Positions 1 to 12,062 of a stretch of 64,000 nucleotides of DNA are shown here, piece after piece. The notes below the pieces were generated by a model that was not told where the DNA came from, did not search any database, and saw only the letters and a program-made list of their open reading frames with translations. Within the stretch, counting starts at the first letter, position 1. Every line of letters begins with the position of its first letter. This stretch comes from Xiphophorus maculatus (lineage: Eukaryota; Chordata; Actinopteri; Cyprinodontiformes; Poeciliidae): assembly GCF_002775205.1 (NCBI RefSeq), contig NC_036453.1, forward strand, positions 30,481,213 to 30,545,212. Direction: 5' to 3'. A program made the position numbers and the translations under genes.

Positions 1-2348
1 GTTTTTGAAATTACATTTTACATCTGGATAAGTATGGGAAAAAAATAGTCTAAAACAATATTTGTAGTTTCTGACTTTATTCCTTCTTTCATTTCTCATC
101 CATCCACCCATTTGTTCCTTTTCCATATGTTTTTTCTTACTTATTTTGCATTTAATTCCTGACATCAGTGGAAATGTCTTTTTTATATACATTACATTTG
201 GATTTCTACTTTAGATGATGATGCAAAAACCAAAACTCAGGTAACACAGTCTCCAGAAATAGTAACACTAGGAAAACACTAGATATATGAGTAACACTAG
301 AAAAAGTGGAGACTTCAACTTCTTCTGCCATTGTCCTGTAGAACAGCTGGTTACCATGGAAACTGAGATAAACTGGATGACAGACATTACTGACAAAGAT
401 ATCAAAGTCTCTCTGCAGCTCAGGTTCTAAATTGATTGATTTCCTAGATCTAGCAAAAAATCATACTTCATCAGTGTCCTAAATTAAAGATTATTTCATT
501 ATTTTAATAATGTTGTAATGAAACATCATTCCCATGTCTGGGCCTTCTAACAGTAGTAACCCATAACTCAGCTCTTATAGCTGAGTTTGTAATGCATCTG
601 AGAAATAAGACATATAAGCAGCAGAAGTCAGTCTGACGCAAATCAGGAAGAAAACCTGAAGAACTGCTATAAATTTAGATAAATAATAATGAATGAATGC
701 AGGAGACCTAGGGGAGGGTTTCAAAGACTGCAGTTGGTAGGACACTGTTCATCTGTGAAAACACATCTGCATAATGATAATAGAAGTCATTTTGGTGAGG
801 AGGTAAGGAATTATTTTCTTTGTTCTCACCAAAAAACCTAAAGTTTGCAAATAAACATTTTACAAACATGTATTTTGAAATCATCTAGTTCTGGGATATA
901 TGAGAAACGGGATAAAGAATTTTCTGAAATAGATAAATAAACCTTCTACTGCCTCTGTCTAATAATCAAACTTGGTTACAAGGTTGTGAAAGGAAGAAAC
1001 TTTAAACTTTTGTTGCAAAATTGCAGTTCTTGGCACTTCAAAATCCTAAATAAATTATTCTAAAAGATAAAATTGCTGCTACTTTTGCCCTTGACTTTAC
1101 AGTTCACCTACTCAAACATTGAAGGCTGTAGATAAGACAGTGAAACAATCCTAGAGACATTGTCTGAATTTAGATTAACTCTTGCAAGAATCAGCATTTA
1201 CAAGAGAGGATGCATTTGCTCAACCACTGGATGTCTAAATATTTTAGTTAGACCCTCAAAGGGAAATGTGTTATTCTTAGTTTTTGCTTTAGCTGTTTTG
1301 TTGGCGTGTTTATGTAAAAATATTACATCCGAGTATTTGTTCCTAGAATTAATCATATTTACAGTGAAAAATGATTGTTGCTGTTTGCTTGACTGCTAGA
1401 AAGAATATGGAAAGAGTAGCTACGAAACCCCATTTTGCAACTTCTTTGAGAAATAAAAATGCTATAAAAAATTTTTTTTTTAATTTCTTGAAACCAAAAA
1501 ATATGACACCGAAACTTGGGTTGGTAATAATTTCTAAGTGTCTGTTTTCTTGTAGTAAAGCTGTAAAAGCTAGAAAAAGAATGTCTGTTCTTTATGTTTC
1601 TTTACGATGTTGAATGAATTGACAAAATTTCAAAGCAACACTTGAGTTACATTCCCAGTCGTGCATTATAGGGTTATTTGAGAACTGACATTCTTGGAAT
1701 CTCCATTAGGCATGATGAAGTTTGAACTTTGTCATGTGAACACACGTTCTATCACCAAACAGTTTACAAGACAATAAGCAGCAGGCTTTTGAGGAAGAGA
1801 GAAGTGACTCCATCAGTCTTTTTTTTTTTTTTGTAAATTCAGCTCTTCAGCTACAAGAAAAAGATCAAATGGTTGCATCAATCAAACGTGTTGTTGTAAG
1901 GTTGTGTGTCCAGGTTAGACAGCAGTGAGCAGGTCAAAGTTCAGCAACCAGAGCTAGTTGAACACAGGGCCCAGTTCAGCCTGCCTTCCTGTCCGCCTTT
2001 TCTGCAAACATGTAATGCCTCATGTACTAAGTTAATGACACAGGGAACAAACAAGGTTTCATTACTGTGTGGGTTGTTTTAAATGAAAGAAAAAGCTCCC
2101 ATAAATAAATCTTTGACGTGTCAAAACAGTATGAGAGCAGCTTTGAAAGGTTAATTCATTCACAGGTGATGACTGTATGTCCTGTGTAGACTTTTCCCTT
2201 CCTCCTCTCATCCTTCTCTCCTACTGAGTCCATGAAGCTGTAGTAGGTGCCAAATGTGAAAGACGCTATTCTCTTTTTACTGGAGAAAACTGGGATAAAG
2301 TTTGAGGAGACCAGTAACAGAAACACAGCAGTCAAGATCATGTTTGTG
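1..2348. other. AT-rich intergenic DNA, no gene seen
   Basis: Short open frames occur (the longest about 80 codons, near 1160-1613) but none resembles a known protein or has coding character. I see no RNA gene, OR remnant or clear terminal-repeat element here. Confidence 0.6.
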
Positions 2349-2922
2349 TTAAAGGGGTGGGATTATGCATTTTCTAGAGACATAGTGTAATTTTAAAGCA
2401 CAATCAAGTAACTCTGTTATCTTCAGTTTTAATAAAAACACTGTGTATATCAAACATGATGTAAAGTAAATTTCACTTCGTAAATTGAGCATCTGTATCT
2501 TTAAGAAGCTCCTGCTCTTTCCAACACTCTGCCTTTAACATGTCATCATGACAACATTTCTCCATTATGTTGTTAACAACCATTCTTGGGAGCGTTAGAC
2601 TGAGAAAGGCTACGTATGATGAGCTCAGTAGACACATAGTTCCACCAGGTGTTTGCTAATTGCTGCTGCTGCTAGTCTGGAGGAGCCGTGCATGTGAGGC
2701 TGAGGTGGAAGCTCGGTGTGGAAACTGCAACTCCAAGAAGGAGCTTTGTGAAAATAACTAGCGCTTTGTGAGACTAAGCCTTTAAGCACTCCTCAATGGC
2801 TGCCAATTGAGATTCAAGTATATTTTAAACATGCATGAATTAATGTTTTTGATTAGAGAATAACTTCATAACATAATGTAAAGCTAAAAAAAGTCAATTT
2901 TACGTAATATTCCACCCTTTAA
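2349..2922. mobile_element. piggyBac-like non-autonomous transposon (MITE)
   Basis: The segment is bounded by TTAA at both ends (2349-2352 and 2919-2922), the target duplication typical of piggyBac elements. Imperfect inverted ends follow: AGGGGTGGGATTATGC on the left and, read in reverse complement, AGGGTGGAATATTACGT on the right. It has no transposase frame and is about 570 bases long, so it would have needed an enzyme supplied in trans. A diverged piece of the same family (right part) lies near 23955-24100, sharing the stretch around 'aacatgcatgaat'. Assignment to piggyBac rests on the TTAA sites and the end sequence only. Confidence 0.6.
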
Positions 2923-3499
2923 AACCAGCTGGTGTCACTGCTGGGTTCTCAATGTCAACATTGTTCAATAAAGAAAGTATTTTGGTCCTGAAAAGTCGCT
3001 TAGACTGGGAGGATGACGCTTTTTCCAAGAATAATGTAATATGCTCACACATAATAATGACACCAGTTCATATGAATACCCATTCTAAGGTCCTACAAAC
3101 CTCACTTACGTTTTATTTGCAGATTAAACAGTTTGACGATGCTGCCATCTTCTGGCTTAACACCATTAGATCATCTTTAAAACCTTAAAACAAACACTGC
3201 TTTCAAATTGCACTTGTACATAGAAGCTTCTCTTTTCTGAGGCAAAATAAACATTTTATGAATCGGATTTTGCAACTTTATATGCTTATTGTAAATTGGA
3301 TGGGTATTTTACCAGAATCTTTGCAATGTGTGCAAATTTCACAAGCGATTTATTTCTTTAATTGTAGATGCCTTCAAATATATTTTTAAAAATTCTTCTA
3401 AGCATAGTCCTGTCCATGCTCCATCCAAATACACAATGTCTCAGTAAAAAAAGAGAAAACCCAGACAGAGTAATTGATGGATGATAAATTTACTTAAAT
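2923..3499. other. Intergenic DNA, no gene seen
   Basis: A 78-codon open frame at 2952-3188 has no recognisable domain. No repeat ends are seen. Confidence 0.5.
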
Positions 3500-3511
3500 A
3501 TAAACAATCAT

Positions 3512-3656
3512 CTGCGACAGACTGGCGACCTGTCCAGGGTGTACCCCGCCTCTCGCCTGGAACGTAGCTGGAGATGGGCACCAGCAACCCTCCCGACCCC
3601 ATTAGGGACAAGGGTGAACAGAAAATGGATGGATGGATGGATGGATGGATGGATGG
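3512..3656 (+). mobile_element. 5'-truncated SINE/RTE-type retroposon tail
   Basis: This is the 3' part of the common teleost repeat also present in full at 14754-15109: it starts in the stretch reading 'gcgacagactggcgacctg' and ends in an (ATGG)n tail. A perfect 12-base target duplication ATAAACAATCAT flanks it (3500-3511 and 3657-3668), which shows target-primed reverse transcription and 5' truncation. GATG/ATGG tails are known for Rex3/RTE-type elements and the SINEs that borrow their 3' end. Confidence 0.8.
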
Positions 3657-3945
3657 ATAAACAATCATACATCCAAATTCAATTAGCGATACCACTTTTA
3701 GAAATTAAAATAAGAAATAAATCTATTTCAATCTATTTGATAGCATTTCATCTGGGTACTGCGTGGTACCCAATGGATTACTGAGGTTTGAATTCACCTT
3801 TCAAAAACGTAAAATTTCAAAGTCATGAACGAAGAATCGTCTTTTCTAGAGACAAGTGATAGAATGCTGGGAAACCAAGGTGGTAACAATAACCATATAT
3901 TATTACAGAAAGATGCATTAAATGAAAACATGGTATAAGGTTTTT

Positions 3946-5175
3946 TCATTTTACTTTGGGAACAGTGGCCGTTTTGCTGGACTTTGGCTGAAAAACCTGT
4001 AATCTCTGAACCCAGCGGCTCAATATTGCCTTGATCTCCTTGGTTCTCAGACAATACACAAACGGGTTTATGAGCGGAGGGAAGAAGCTGTAGAAAAATG
4101 TTGTGGCTATTTGGCTGTCCGGGGTCATCTTCATGTTAGGAATGTGTGGTACGGAGTAGACGAAGAACCGTGGTATGTAGTAGATTGAAATGATGCAGCC
4201 TTGGGTGGCACACGTCGATAAGGTCTTCCTTCTGCCCTGTGGAGAGCAGCAGATCACAGTTAGGTCATTCTGAAACAAGAATAAAAACTACAAAAAGGTG
4301 CAGCTCACCTGTCCGCTGGTCATGTGAAAGACTGAGATTATGATGCAAAAGTAGGAGGATATCACAAAGATCAAAGGAACAAGAAGGATAAACATTGCAG
4401 TAGCGTATGAAGCCATGGAAAGATAACTTTTTTCCCCACATGCAAGAGCAGCAAGGGATAAGGTGTCACAAAAGGCCTGTATGATTTGGTTTGATCCACA
4501 AAAAGATATCTGGATAAAGTTAATGGAGGTGACACCAGGGAAGATGTGTGCCACTAACCAGGAGAAAACTGTCAGGATTGTCATAGTTGGGGCCGTCATC
4601 AGCATGGGATATCTGAAAAAAAAGAAAAAGCGAATATGATTGATGTTTTCTTGTAGGACTCAGGTCAAAAAAGTGTACAGTCGCTTCTTAGCCACCTGAG
4701 AGGAAAGGAGACGGCCAGATACCGATCCACAGACATGGTCAGCATAATCAGGGAGTTCAAACTCCCAAAATAGTGGATCATGTGTCTTTGGAAATGGCAT
4801 GTGTAAAAGCCAATACTCGCATCATTCCACCAATAGCGAGCAATAAGTTTTGGTAAAGCCACTGTGGTAAAGCCTAAAGAAAAACAACAACATACATCAG
4901 AACCATTTCAAAGATACAAAATACAGTTTGACATAAAATATACAACATTCACCAATGTCTGAGAGAGCCAGGCTGACCATGATAATGTACATGGGCTTCT
5001 GGAGACTGTGCTCCAGAGCAAACATCACCACCAACACCAGGTTTCCCATCACTATGGTCACATAGAGGATGAACAAAAACCATGCCACCATGTGAAAATA
5101 CTCCAGCTGCAGACCTGGAAAGCCCACAATAATAAACGTTGACACTTCAGTGTAGTTCTCTTCCACTTGAGCCAT
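3946..5175 (-). CDS. Odorant receptor OR-A, four coding exons
   Basis: A seven-transmembrane odorant receptor of a subfamily different from the rest of the window. The minus-strand exons are 5175-4953, 4873-4696, 4612-4309 and 4236-3946. Introns of 79, 83 and 72 bases all begin GT and end AG. Coding lengths 223+178+304+291 give 332 codons including the stop, so 331 residues, normal for an OR. The joints restore classic OR motifs: the first gives LALSDIGFTTVALPK in TM2, the second FPLRYP after SVDRYLA at the end of TM3, and the third SGQGRRKTLSTCATQG before TM6. TM1 has the GN motif, TM7 reads PPLINPFVYCLRT, and an N-glycosylation site NYT lies near the N terminus. The ATG at 5175 was chosen because it starts a typical short extracellular tail; an in-frame ATG at 5232 would add 19 residues. 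Most OR coding regions are intronless, although intron-containing ORs are known in some fish. Splicing is inferred, not shown. Confidence 0.85.
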
Positions 5176-5427
5176 GCTGCAAGCGGAGTGGGGCGAGAAA
5201 ACTGTCAGACTGGCAGCAGCACTAGTATTCAACGGAATAACATCCAGGAAATGGGAGCAGAGATCTCACCCTGTGTTTTTTTTTTTTTTTTTTTTGACAG
5301 TGTGGTGGGTAGAACCAGAAGACTCAGAGTTTTATTTAAGATGTTCCAGCATAGGGAGCATAAAATTTGTTGATGCAACTTTGTCTCAGAAGAGAAATTA
5401 TAATTACCTCGTTCAAGTTGTCTAGGA

Positions 5428-5497
5428 GGAGATCGACACCAGGCCCTCCGCGACCCTGTGAGGGTAACCGGGTGCAACTATTGGATGAATGGATGGG
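5428..5497 (+). mobile_element. Short retroposon tail
   Basis: About 70 bases of a SINE/LINE 3' end finishing in an ATGAATGG-type tail, flanked by a perfect 12-base target duplication AGTTGTCTAGGA (5416-5427 and 5498-5509). It is an extreme 5' truncation just upstream of OR-A. Confidence 0.75.
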
Positions 5498-5509
5498 AGT
5501 TGTCTAGGA

Positions 5510-7140
5510 AAGCTTTGAATAACAATTTAGTCCTAGAAACTGCTTTAAGATATTACACTTTCAGCAGACTCAAGGAATGGCAGAAAATTTCAGAGGCCAT
5601 CTAATCTGCCAGGTTCATCTTAACTCTTATGGAAAGATCTGCCACCAGGTTCTGACTGAAACAGAAAAAAATCTTTGGCTACATAAACTCTTTTACAGAC
5701 ATCTTTAGTTCTTTAAGTGACATAAACAAACTGGTAGAAACTGAGCTCATGTCCACTATTTCAATAATTCTTGCAGAGATTGTGCTTAAGAGGTATTTTT
5801 CAGATTTTTAAGTTACATAATGAGTTAGCCCAAAATGACCCATATAATTATTCAATATCTTTAAAAAATGCTTAAAATGGCATAAACATTAGCACATAAG
5901 GGCTGCAGTTGATTGACTAAAAAAAAGCTAAGGAAGTACACCCATGCACACATTTTCATTGAGTACATATGTGTACTTCCCAGGCTTTTGATAGGACAAT
6001 TATTGAGAAATTTTAGCCAAAAAGTGGGCCAAAAATCTTGATTTGTTGTTAAACTTGAAGAAGTCTTAAATAACAGACTGCCATTTTGAGGGATGTAGGA
6101 TAACTACACTGCTCAGACCTCATTGAACTTCTGCCACAGTTCAAATAGAAATTGGTTCGATGGTAAAATAATATTGTATAACACTGACTATGGCCTCAAA
6201 AACTAGATAAATACAATAAAATTAAACAATTGTACGTTTTCCTCCTGATCTGGGCGAACTTGAATTGTGCACCTGCCTGCGCAAGTCAGGCCTGATTTGG
6301 GGTTTTGAAGTTGATCTGGAGAATGAATTTGCATTCTGATGCCACACTGGAATTACAAGCCCCATTTCAGCCAGAGTTTTGAAAATGGGTAACATTACTC
6401 CAGTTAAAGTAATGAAAAGTTACCCATTCAGAGGTAAAAAAAAAAAAACTGCAGCAATGGTTCAGCTGCACCAAACATGCTCCAAAGCCTCCTGTCCATA
6501 ACTTTTCAACATGCTGTCAGCTCCCAGAGAACCAGATGCATTGAGTTCAGGTCAGACATCTCTCAAGATATATATTTCATCATGAAAATATTCCCTGGTA
6601 TAAAGGGATTGTCGATGTTTTGACTGGACTAAAACTTCTCTTTTCTATGAAGATATCATTTGCCTTTTATTTGCTAAGTAGTTAGCATGAGCTAGGCCTA
6701 GCTGAACTCGTTCAAATTAAGGTTTTTCAATAAAGTCTTATTAGACATCAGGTTTTTTCTTTATATGGTCTTATTTTTCTTTTTGCAAAATTCAACAAGA
6801 AACTAAACCATTTTCATCACAATTCCGTTTATTTACTAATCTGTAATCCAATTATTGTGAACAGACATCAACTATTTATTACCCTTTTACCCATTTGTTG
6901 GTTTAAAAACCAACTCAGCCTGCTGGGTCTAATCAACAGCACACTCCATGTTTGACTCAAAACTAAAATGACCCAAATTGAGTTGCTTTAATCCAACATT
7001 TTCTGACCACTGTTTTTCTAGTCCCAAGTGAGCAGCTCAAAGACCAGAGATGCAATTATTAAAGCTTTGAGGAAAGTTTCTGTGTATAAAAAGTTTAATA
7101 AACAATATTATTTGGGTGATAAAAGTTTGTTTTGTTTGTC
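5510..7140. other. Intergenic DNA, no gene seen
   Basis: AT-rich, with short A/T runs. No OR remnant, RNA gene or terminal repeats recognised. Confidence 0.5.
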
Positions 7141-7265
7141 CTGTGTCACTGTGTTGCTCTGTGATGGACTGTCCATGGTGGGCCCTCCCTTTTGAGAAAC
7201 ACTTCAGCTCCCCATGCAAACCCCCAAGGTCGATCAGGTGTAGACAATGGATGGATGGATGGATT
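7141..7265 (+). mobile_element. Diverged retroposon tail with ATGG repeat
   Basis: The sequence resembles the SINE 3' body (the 'tgttgctctgtgatggactg' part against 'tgttgccctgcgacagactg' of the full copy) and ends in four ATGG units at about 7248-7263. It is more diverged than the other copies, so older, and no target duplication is evident. Confidence 0.55.
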
Positions 7266-10200
7266 TCTGTTTTTCATCACAGAACAGGAAGGAGGTAGCA
7301 GATGTTAACTCAAATCCTCCTAGGATCAATTAGTGAGTTTATCATAACAAGTTTAAGTAAGACTTCGGCCCTTTGAGAATAGAAAAAGGCTTGTGGGAAG
7401 AAGAAAAAAAAAACATCAGGATTCTCCTGAGGCCAAATGAGAAGTTACTGTTCCATTATGGTGCGACGAAAAAAAAAAGTATCACTGATTAAGAAAATTC
7501 AAATAAGTGATCAAGTAACAACAAGTTACCTCTAAAAGCTGGTACGACTCTTTCTTTGATTGCACAAAGTTGGAAAGTCCAAACAACAAAAAAATCTGTA
7601 TCTTTTTTCAGAACATTTCTAATAATCCAGATCGTTCAAAATGTAAGACAGTATTTGCTACTTAAAAACAGATTTTCTCACAAAAATGTGCTATTTAATA
7701 ACACTGCTGAACTGAAACGGTAAACAGTTTCCTTTCATTTTGATTTTGTTCTGGGCTCTGGCATGACAGACGGACATGAAGCTAATCTAATTTGTGTTTG
7801 GACATTTTTTATAAAATCACAGTTGATAAATATTTTTAAATCTAATCAAACAATTCAATTGCAGAAAAATAAAAAAGCACATCAGAATTTGGTGGATAAC
7901 CAAGACTGCATCTTTTCAGTCTTGATTTCCACATTCTTATGTTCCTTTGTTAAAATAATTTGTCCTTCTCCTTTATTCCTTGAAGTGAATTTCCTGTGGG
8001 ATAAATACTCATACTGTACCTGGGGAGGGAATTGTATTAATTTTAAACAATAACCTAATAGAAAATCCCTGTGGATGTCACATCATGCACCAGCTTGACT
8101 TCATGAGTTCTGACATGGTTTTTGACACAACACTCTGGGCCACATGCAATTTCATCGGGCCGCCTTTGGCTCTTCAGCCACTAGGCCTTTATAAAACCAG
8201 ATAAGAAATGTTTTTATATAAAGACAATAACAAAGAAAATATCTTTGGCAGTTCTTCTCTGTGTTTTTATGTAAAACCTACACAAAATATCAACAACAGA
8301 AAGGTTAAAGGCTTACTTATGGAAAGAGCTCACTCTGCTGGTCTGATTCTATGAAACAAATACTTTTTTGTCTTGTTGAAAAGTCAAAAGCTGCTTGTTG
8401 GTGCATTCATATGTTGAGAATGATGGGTTGACTTAGTTTGGAGTAACTGAACTAATAGAAAAGTAGAAAATGGCCTCTTTCTTACAGCACTAACATGACT
8501 AAAACTTAAATAATAATAAAACACTTGAGTCGTTGAACGAGGCCATGAGCTGAGCTACTGATGATGACATATTCTCCTTCCATAGATTCATATCCAGATT
8601 TATTCAAGTCCTGAATGGGCAATTAATGTTACAGCAAGTAAATATACATATAAAAAGACAAAAACTGACAAAACTGAGAAAAGTTAAAAAGTAAAAGTCG
8701 TGTTTCTAAACTCCAAGCATTGTTTGAACAATATTTTCAAATCTTACCAAATAATTTATTAATATAACATTAGAGAAAGATTTTTGCATCTAAATTTTAC
8801 TAAGCAGTCGAGAACAACACCCATAAATTTAGCCTGGCCATTGCCATCCTACACAATTTCTCCCATTGAACTGGATTTCAACCGGACCAAACAGCAAACA
8901 GAAGAAGTTTTGAACGATGTTCTCATTCACCTCTTATTGAATTAGTTTATTTCATGTTGTGAAGTCAAATCAGAAAAGGAAAAAAAAAATAAGACATGCG
9001 CTCACTATGTTCCACACGGACCTAAAAGACGGACGGACAATGAAAGAAAAAAAGGCGGAAAAGAAAGCCAAACAGAGAGGACTGGAGTTTGGGGACTCTT
9101 CATCAGAAATCCTGGAATTTGTGCAGATCTGGACGAATCTGTAAACGAGCGGAGAGGCAGCCGGTAAGACAGGTCGGACTGCAAAGTAACTCACGTCCCG
9201 ACAGCAGGCCGCCAGCTTTACGGGCCAATTAACGCCTATTAACCGCAGCGTCTGAAGTGAAGCGGTGGATTGTGGTGGTGAAGTCTGGAACTGATTGATT
9301 TTAATGATTAAACTGATTGTTGTGTTATTGAGTGTTAAGTTTAACTATTAATCAATTTAGCATTAGCTATTTATATTTATAAAGTAAATATTTATGATTA
9401 ATATTGAAAGGTGAATATTTGTATATTTAAATAAATTAAAATATTATGTAATTGTAAATGGTAATGTGAAATGTATTTTAAAGTTAGAGAACTTAAGTTT
9501 AGTTACTTGTTCATTTAACTTTAATTACTTTGAGGGTTTGATTCCCAGTGGTTTGCTTAGTATTGTTTATATACTTTGTCATCATTTGCTTTGTAGTTTG
9601 AGTGGGATTAATTTATGTAAACTTACATGCAGATTAGTAATTATTTATTTTTCTTCTTTTGGGTTTGTTTAAAGGTTTTTACCTGCTTCTGGACCAGTCA
9701 TGGAATATCAAGACACTTTAAATAAATGGAGGATAAAAAAAATGAAGAAAACTGCTTGGTCCTTTGAGTAAAACTCCTGTTAATAAAAGTCTACATCAAT
9801 TTGTCCATCCCTTCTCAAGTGGGGAAGCTGCATAAATTAGAAAAGAACTTGACACTTGTTATTGATTTCTTAAAGTGAGACACTAGATGGAAAAACATTT
9901 ATTCTGCACCCGATGGAGGAATTTCATCAATCAATTCATTCATTAAGCAACAGTAGCATTATAGCACATCTCTTTTTAAGGGTACATGATGCACCAGATT
10001 GACCTGGGAAGCCTTGATACTCTAATAGTCACTTGAGATCAGTTTGGATACTGTTATAGGCACAAGAGAAGCGGTCCGATGGGACTAATAAGAATGATGA
10101 CCGCATGTATAGCAGCCGTTCAGGGTTTGCTCCTTTGGAATTTTGATGCTATTAATCGCAGCTTTGGCGTCTAGTTTTTAAAACTACTAAGCGCATGTCC

Positions 10201-10727
10201 TAGTCTCAGAGACAGGACAAGATCAAATAAGATAAGATGCTTTTCTCTAAGGGATTTAGGTGAGCAAGGGTATAAACTGGTTTATTATTTGTGATCATGT
10301 TCAAGCAGAGCTAAGCATGTTGAGGATGTTTAAACCAGAGCTTGTGATTTTTATCTTATAAAGTTTGAGATTTCGACGCTGTTCTTCTTAGACTTTAATT
10401 TTAACGGCATACCAACAGCAAATATTCAGGGAATAAAGTTACTTTTTTCACAGGGAAATGCAATAGTTGTTGTTGTTGTTGGATAAGTTACATAACGTGA
10501 GCCCTTCTCTCCCTTGGCTTTCATGTGCAGTTAGGGAAACGGTGTTTACCTCAGGATGTGTCATCACCCTGCAGAAGCAATAACAACAAAACAACTCATT
10601 AACCCTCTCCACAGGCTGAGCTTCATCCAGGGACTAAAGAACATTTCAACTATGGAGTTACAGCAACTTTGCAGGAGTAAACTTATTTAGACTGCGTTGC
10701 AATGTGTCTTGTCCTTGAAACTTTTCC
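7266..10727. other. Intergenic DNA, no gene recognised
   Basis: Mostly AT-rich. At about 8950-9290 base composition shifts to higher GC and a lysine-rich 61-codon frame (8959-9144) opens. This may be part of an old element, but I recognise neither a domain nor terminal repeats. Nothing else could be supported. Confidence 0.45.
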
Positions 10728-10985
10728 ACATTTTATCATGTCACAAGCAGTCTTCAGTGTAGTTTCTCAGGATTTTACGTGAGAGACCATCACAAAGTGA
10801 TCTGTCTGTGAAAATAGTTTTTCACAGACAGGTGAAAAACTATTTGCTCCCTTACAGGTTTCTTCTGTTTTTGATTATGAAATATAATACCAGACAAAGA
10901 CAACCTGAATAAATACAAAAATTTTTTTATCAAATGATGATTTAATTTACTAAAGGGGAAAAAATATCCAACCCAACCTCATTCA
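10728..10985. mobile_element. Remnants of DNA-transposon ends
   Basis: Two adjoining pieces resemble widespread teleost DNA-transposon termini. One spans about 10728-10800 ('cacattttatcatgtcacaa' region), the other about 10834-10985 ('gtgaaaaactatttgctccc' followed by a poly-T stretch). No transposase is present. Family assignment (Tc1-like) comes from memory of such termini and is tentative. Confidence 0.4.
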
Positions 10986-12062
10986 TATCATGACAATAAG
11001 TCAATCTTGAAACATAAACATACCAGTAAATCGAGATATTTGCTCTCTTTCCCTACCACAACAGATAATTAATTTTCAGCTCGAGACGCTGATCATGAGC
11101 GTTCAAGAAAAATTAATCATCTTGTTATCTCGAGAAAACATTTAATGTCTTCTTATGACAATGGGAGAAATGATCTCATTATCTTGAGCAAACGGTTATC
11201 CTTATCTGATAACAACATACGTAAATACCTTGATAGATTGAGAAAAAAACTTGTGAGTACAACCTCTCTTGACTTCACTACAATACACCTGTTTAAGAAA
11301 AACATTTAAAAGGAGGAACAGTTTATAATAGGGTAAAATATCCCTAAAATATTATGAAAATGTAGCATCTAGCAGATTTTATTCAGACTTAGGTTTTTGT
11401 TTTGGTTGAGCATTCCCTCTATGTTAGCTTACGGTACCAGTTTTTCAATTAGTGGCTTTAACAATCTTGACTGTTGCTTTCTTGAATTGTTTTAATTCAA
11501 ACGCTTCACAAGCAGTTCTGTTTCAGAAGTGGTTGCTTTTTTTTACTTTGTTGCTATTTATATTGAAAGTTGGAATATGTGTGTGGTTTGGTCTTTTGAA
11601 TGCACAATCTGCCAGTAATTCGGCTGCACATCAATCATGCATTCACAACTGCTTGGGAATTCCCATTCAACTTTATAGGACACCTCTTAGAGCCACAAAG
11701 TGCAACGTTTCATAGCAAGTTGATTTTCTTTTATTCTATGAGGACTTGTAACTTTTATTTCAGTTGTTTTCGAAGTTACAGGATCTTTTTGAGCTCTTTT
11801 TTTGTTTAGTTTTGAAATGAAAAGTAATTAAGTGGATCAAGTGTAGAAGTCAGTTTTGGACACATGAACTCAAATCTTTTGCAGCGTTGCTAAGGAGTTT
11901 TCATACAGTGTTTGGAAAAGCAACACTCAGGGGATCAGAGACAAACATAAAGCAGATATGAAAGCTGCTAGGGTTTATCAGTTTCCTTACTGATGGTGTA
12001 GCAGCTTCTGACAGCACAGATAAGACTTGGTTTGCAACAACAGGCATGACAATAATCTGACA
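10986..12062. other. Intergenic DNA upstream of OR-B
   Basis: The 87- and 69-codon frames around 11452-11809 have no recognisable family. No clear TATA box at the spacing seen for the other ORs; the best candidate, ACATAAAG near 11946, is weak. Confidence 0.45.

Noticed and set aside
3946-5232. Reading the four minus-strand OR frames as a decayed pseudogene
   Set aside because: All gaps are bounded by GT and AG, phases fit at every joint, and the joined motifs are canonical ORs. Introns explain it better than decay.
8959-9144. 61-codon lysine-rich frame in a locally GC-richer stretch
   Set aside because: No recognisable domain, splice pattern or conserved copy. Composition alone is not enough to call a gene.
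11452-11809. Hydrophobic 87- and 69-codon frames upstream of OR-B
   Set aside because: Not OR-like in motif content and in AT-rich DNA where leucine/phenylalanine-rich frames arise by chance.
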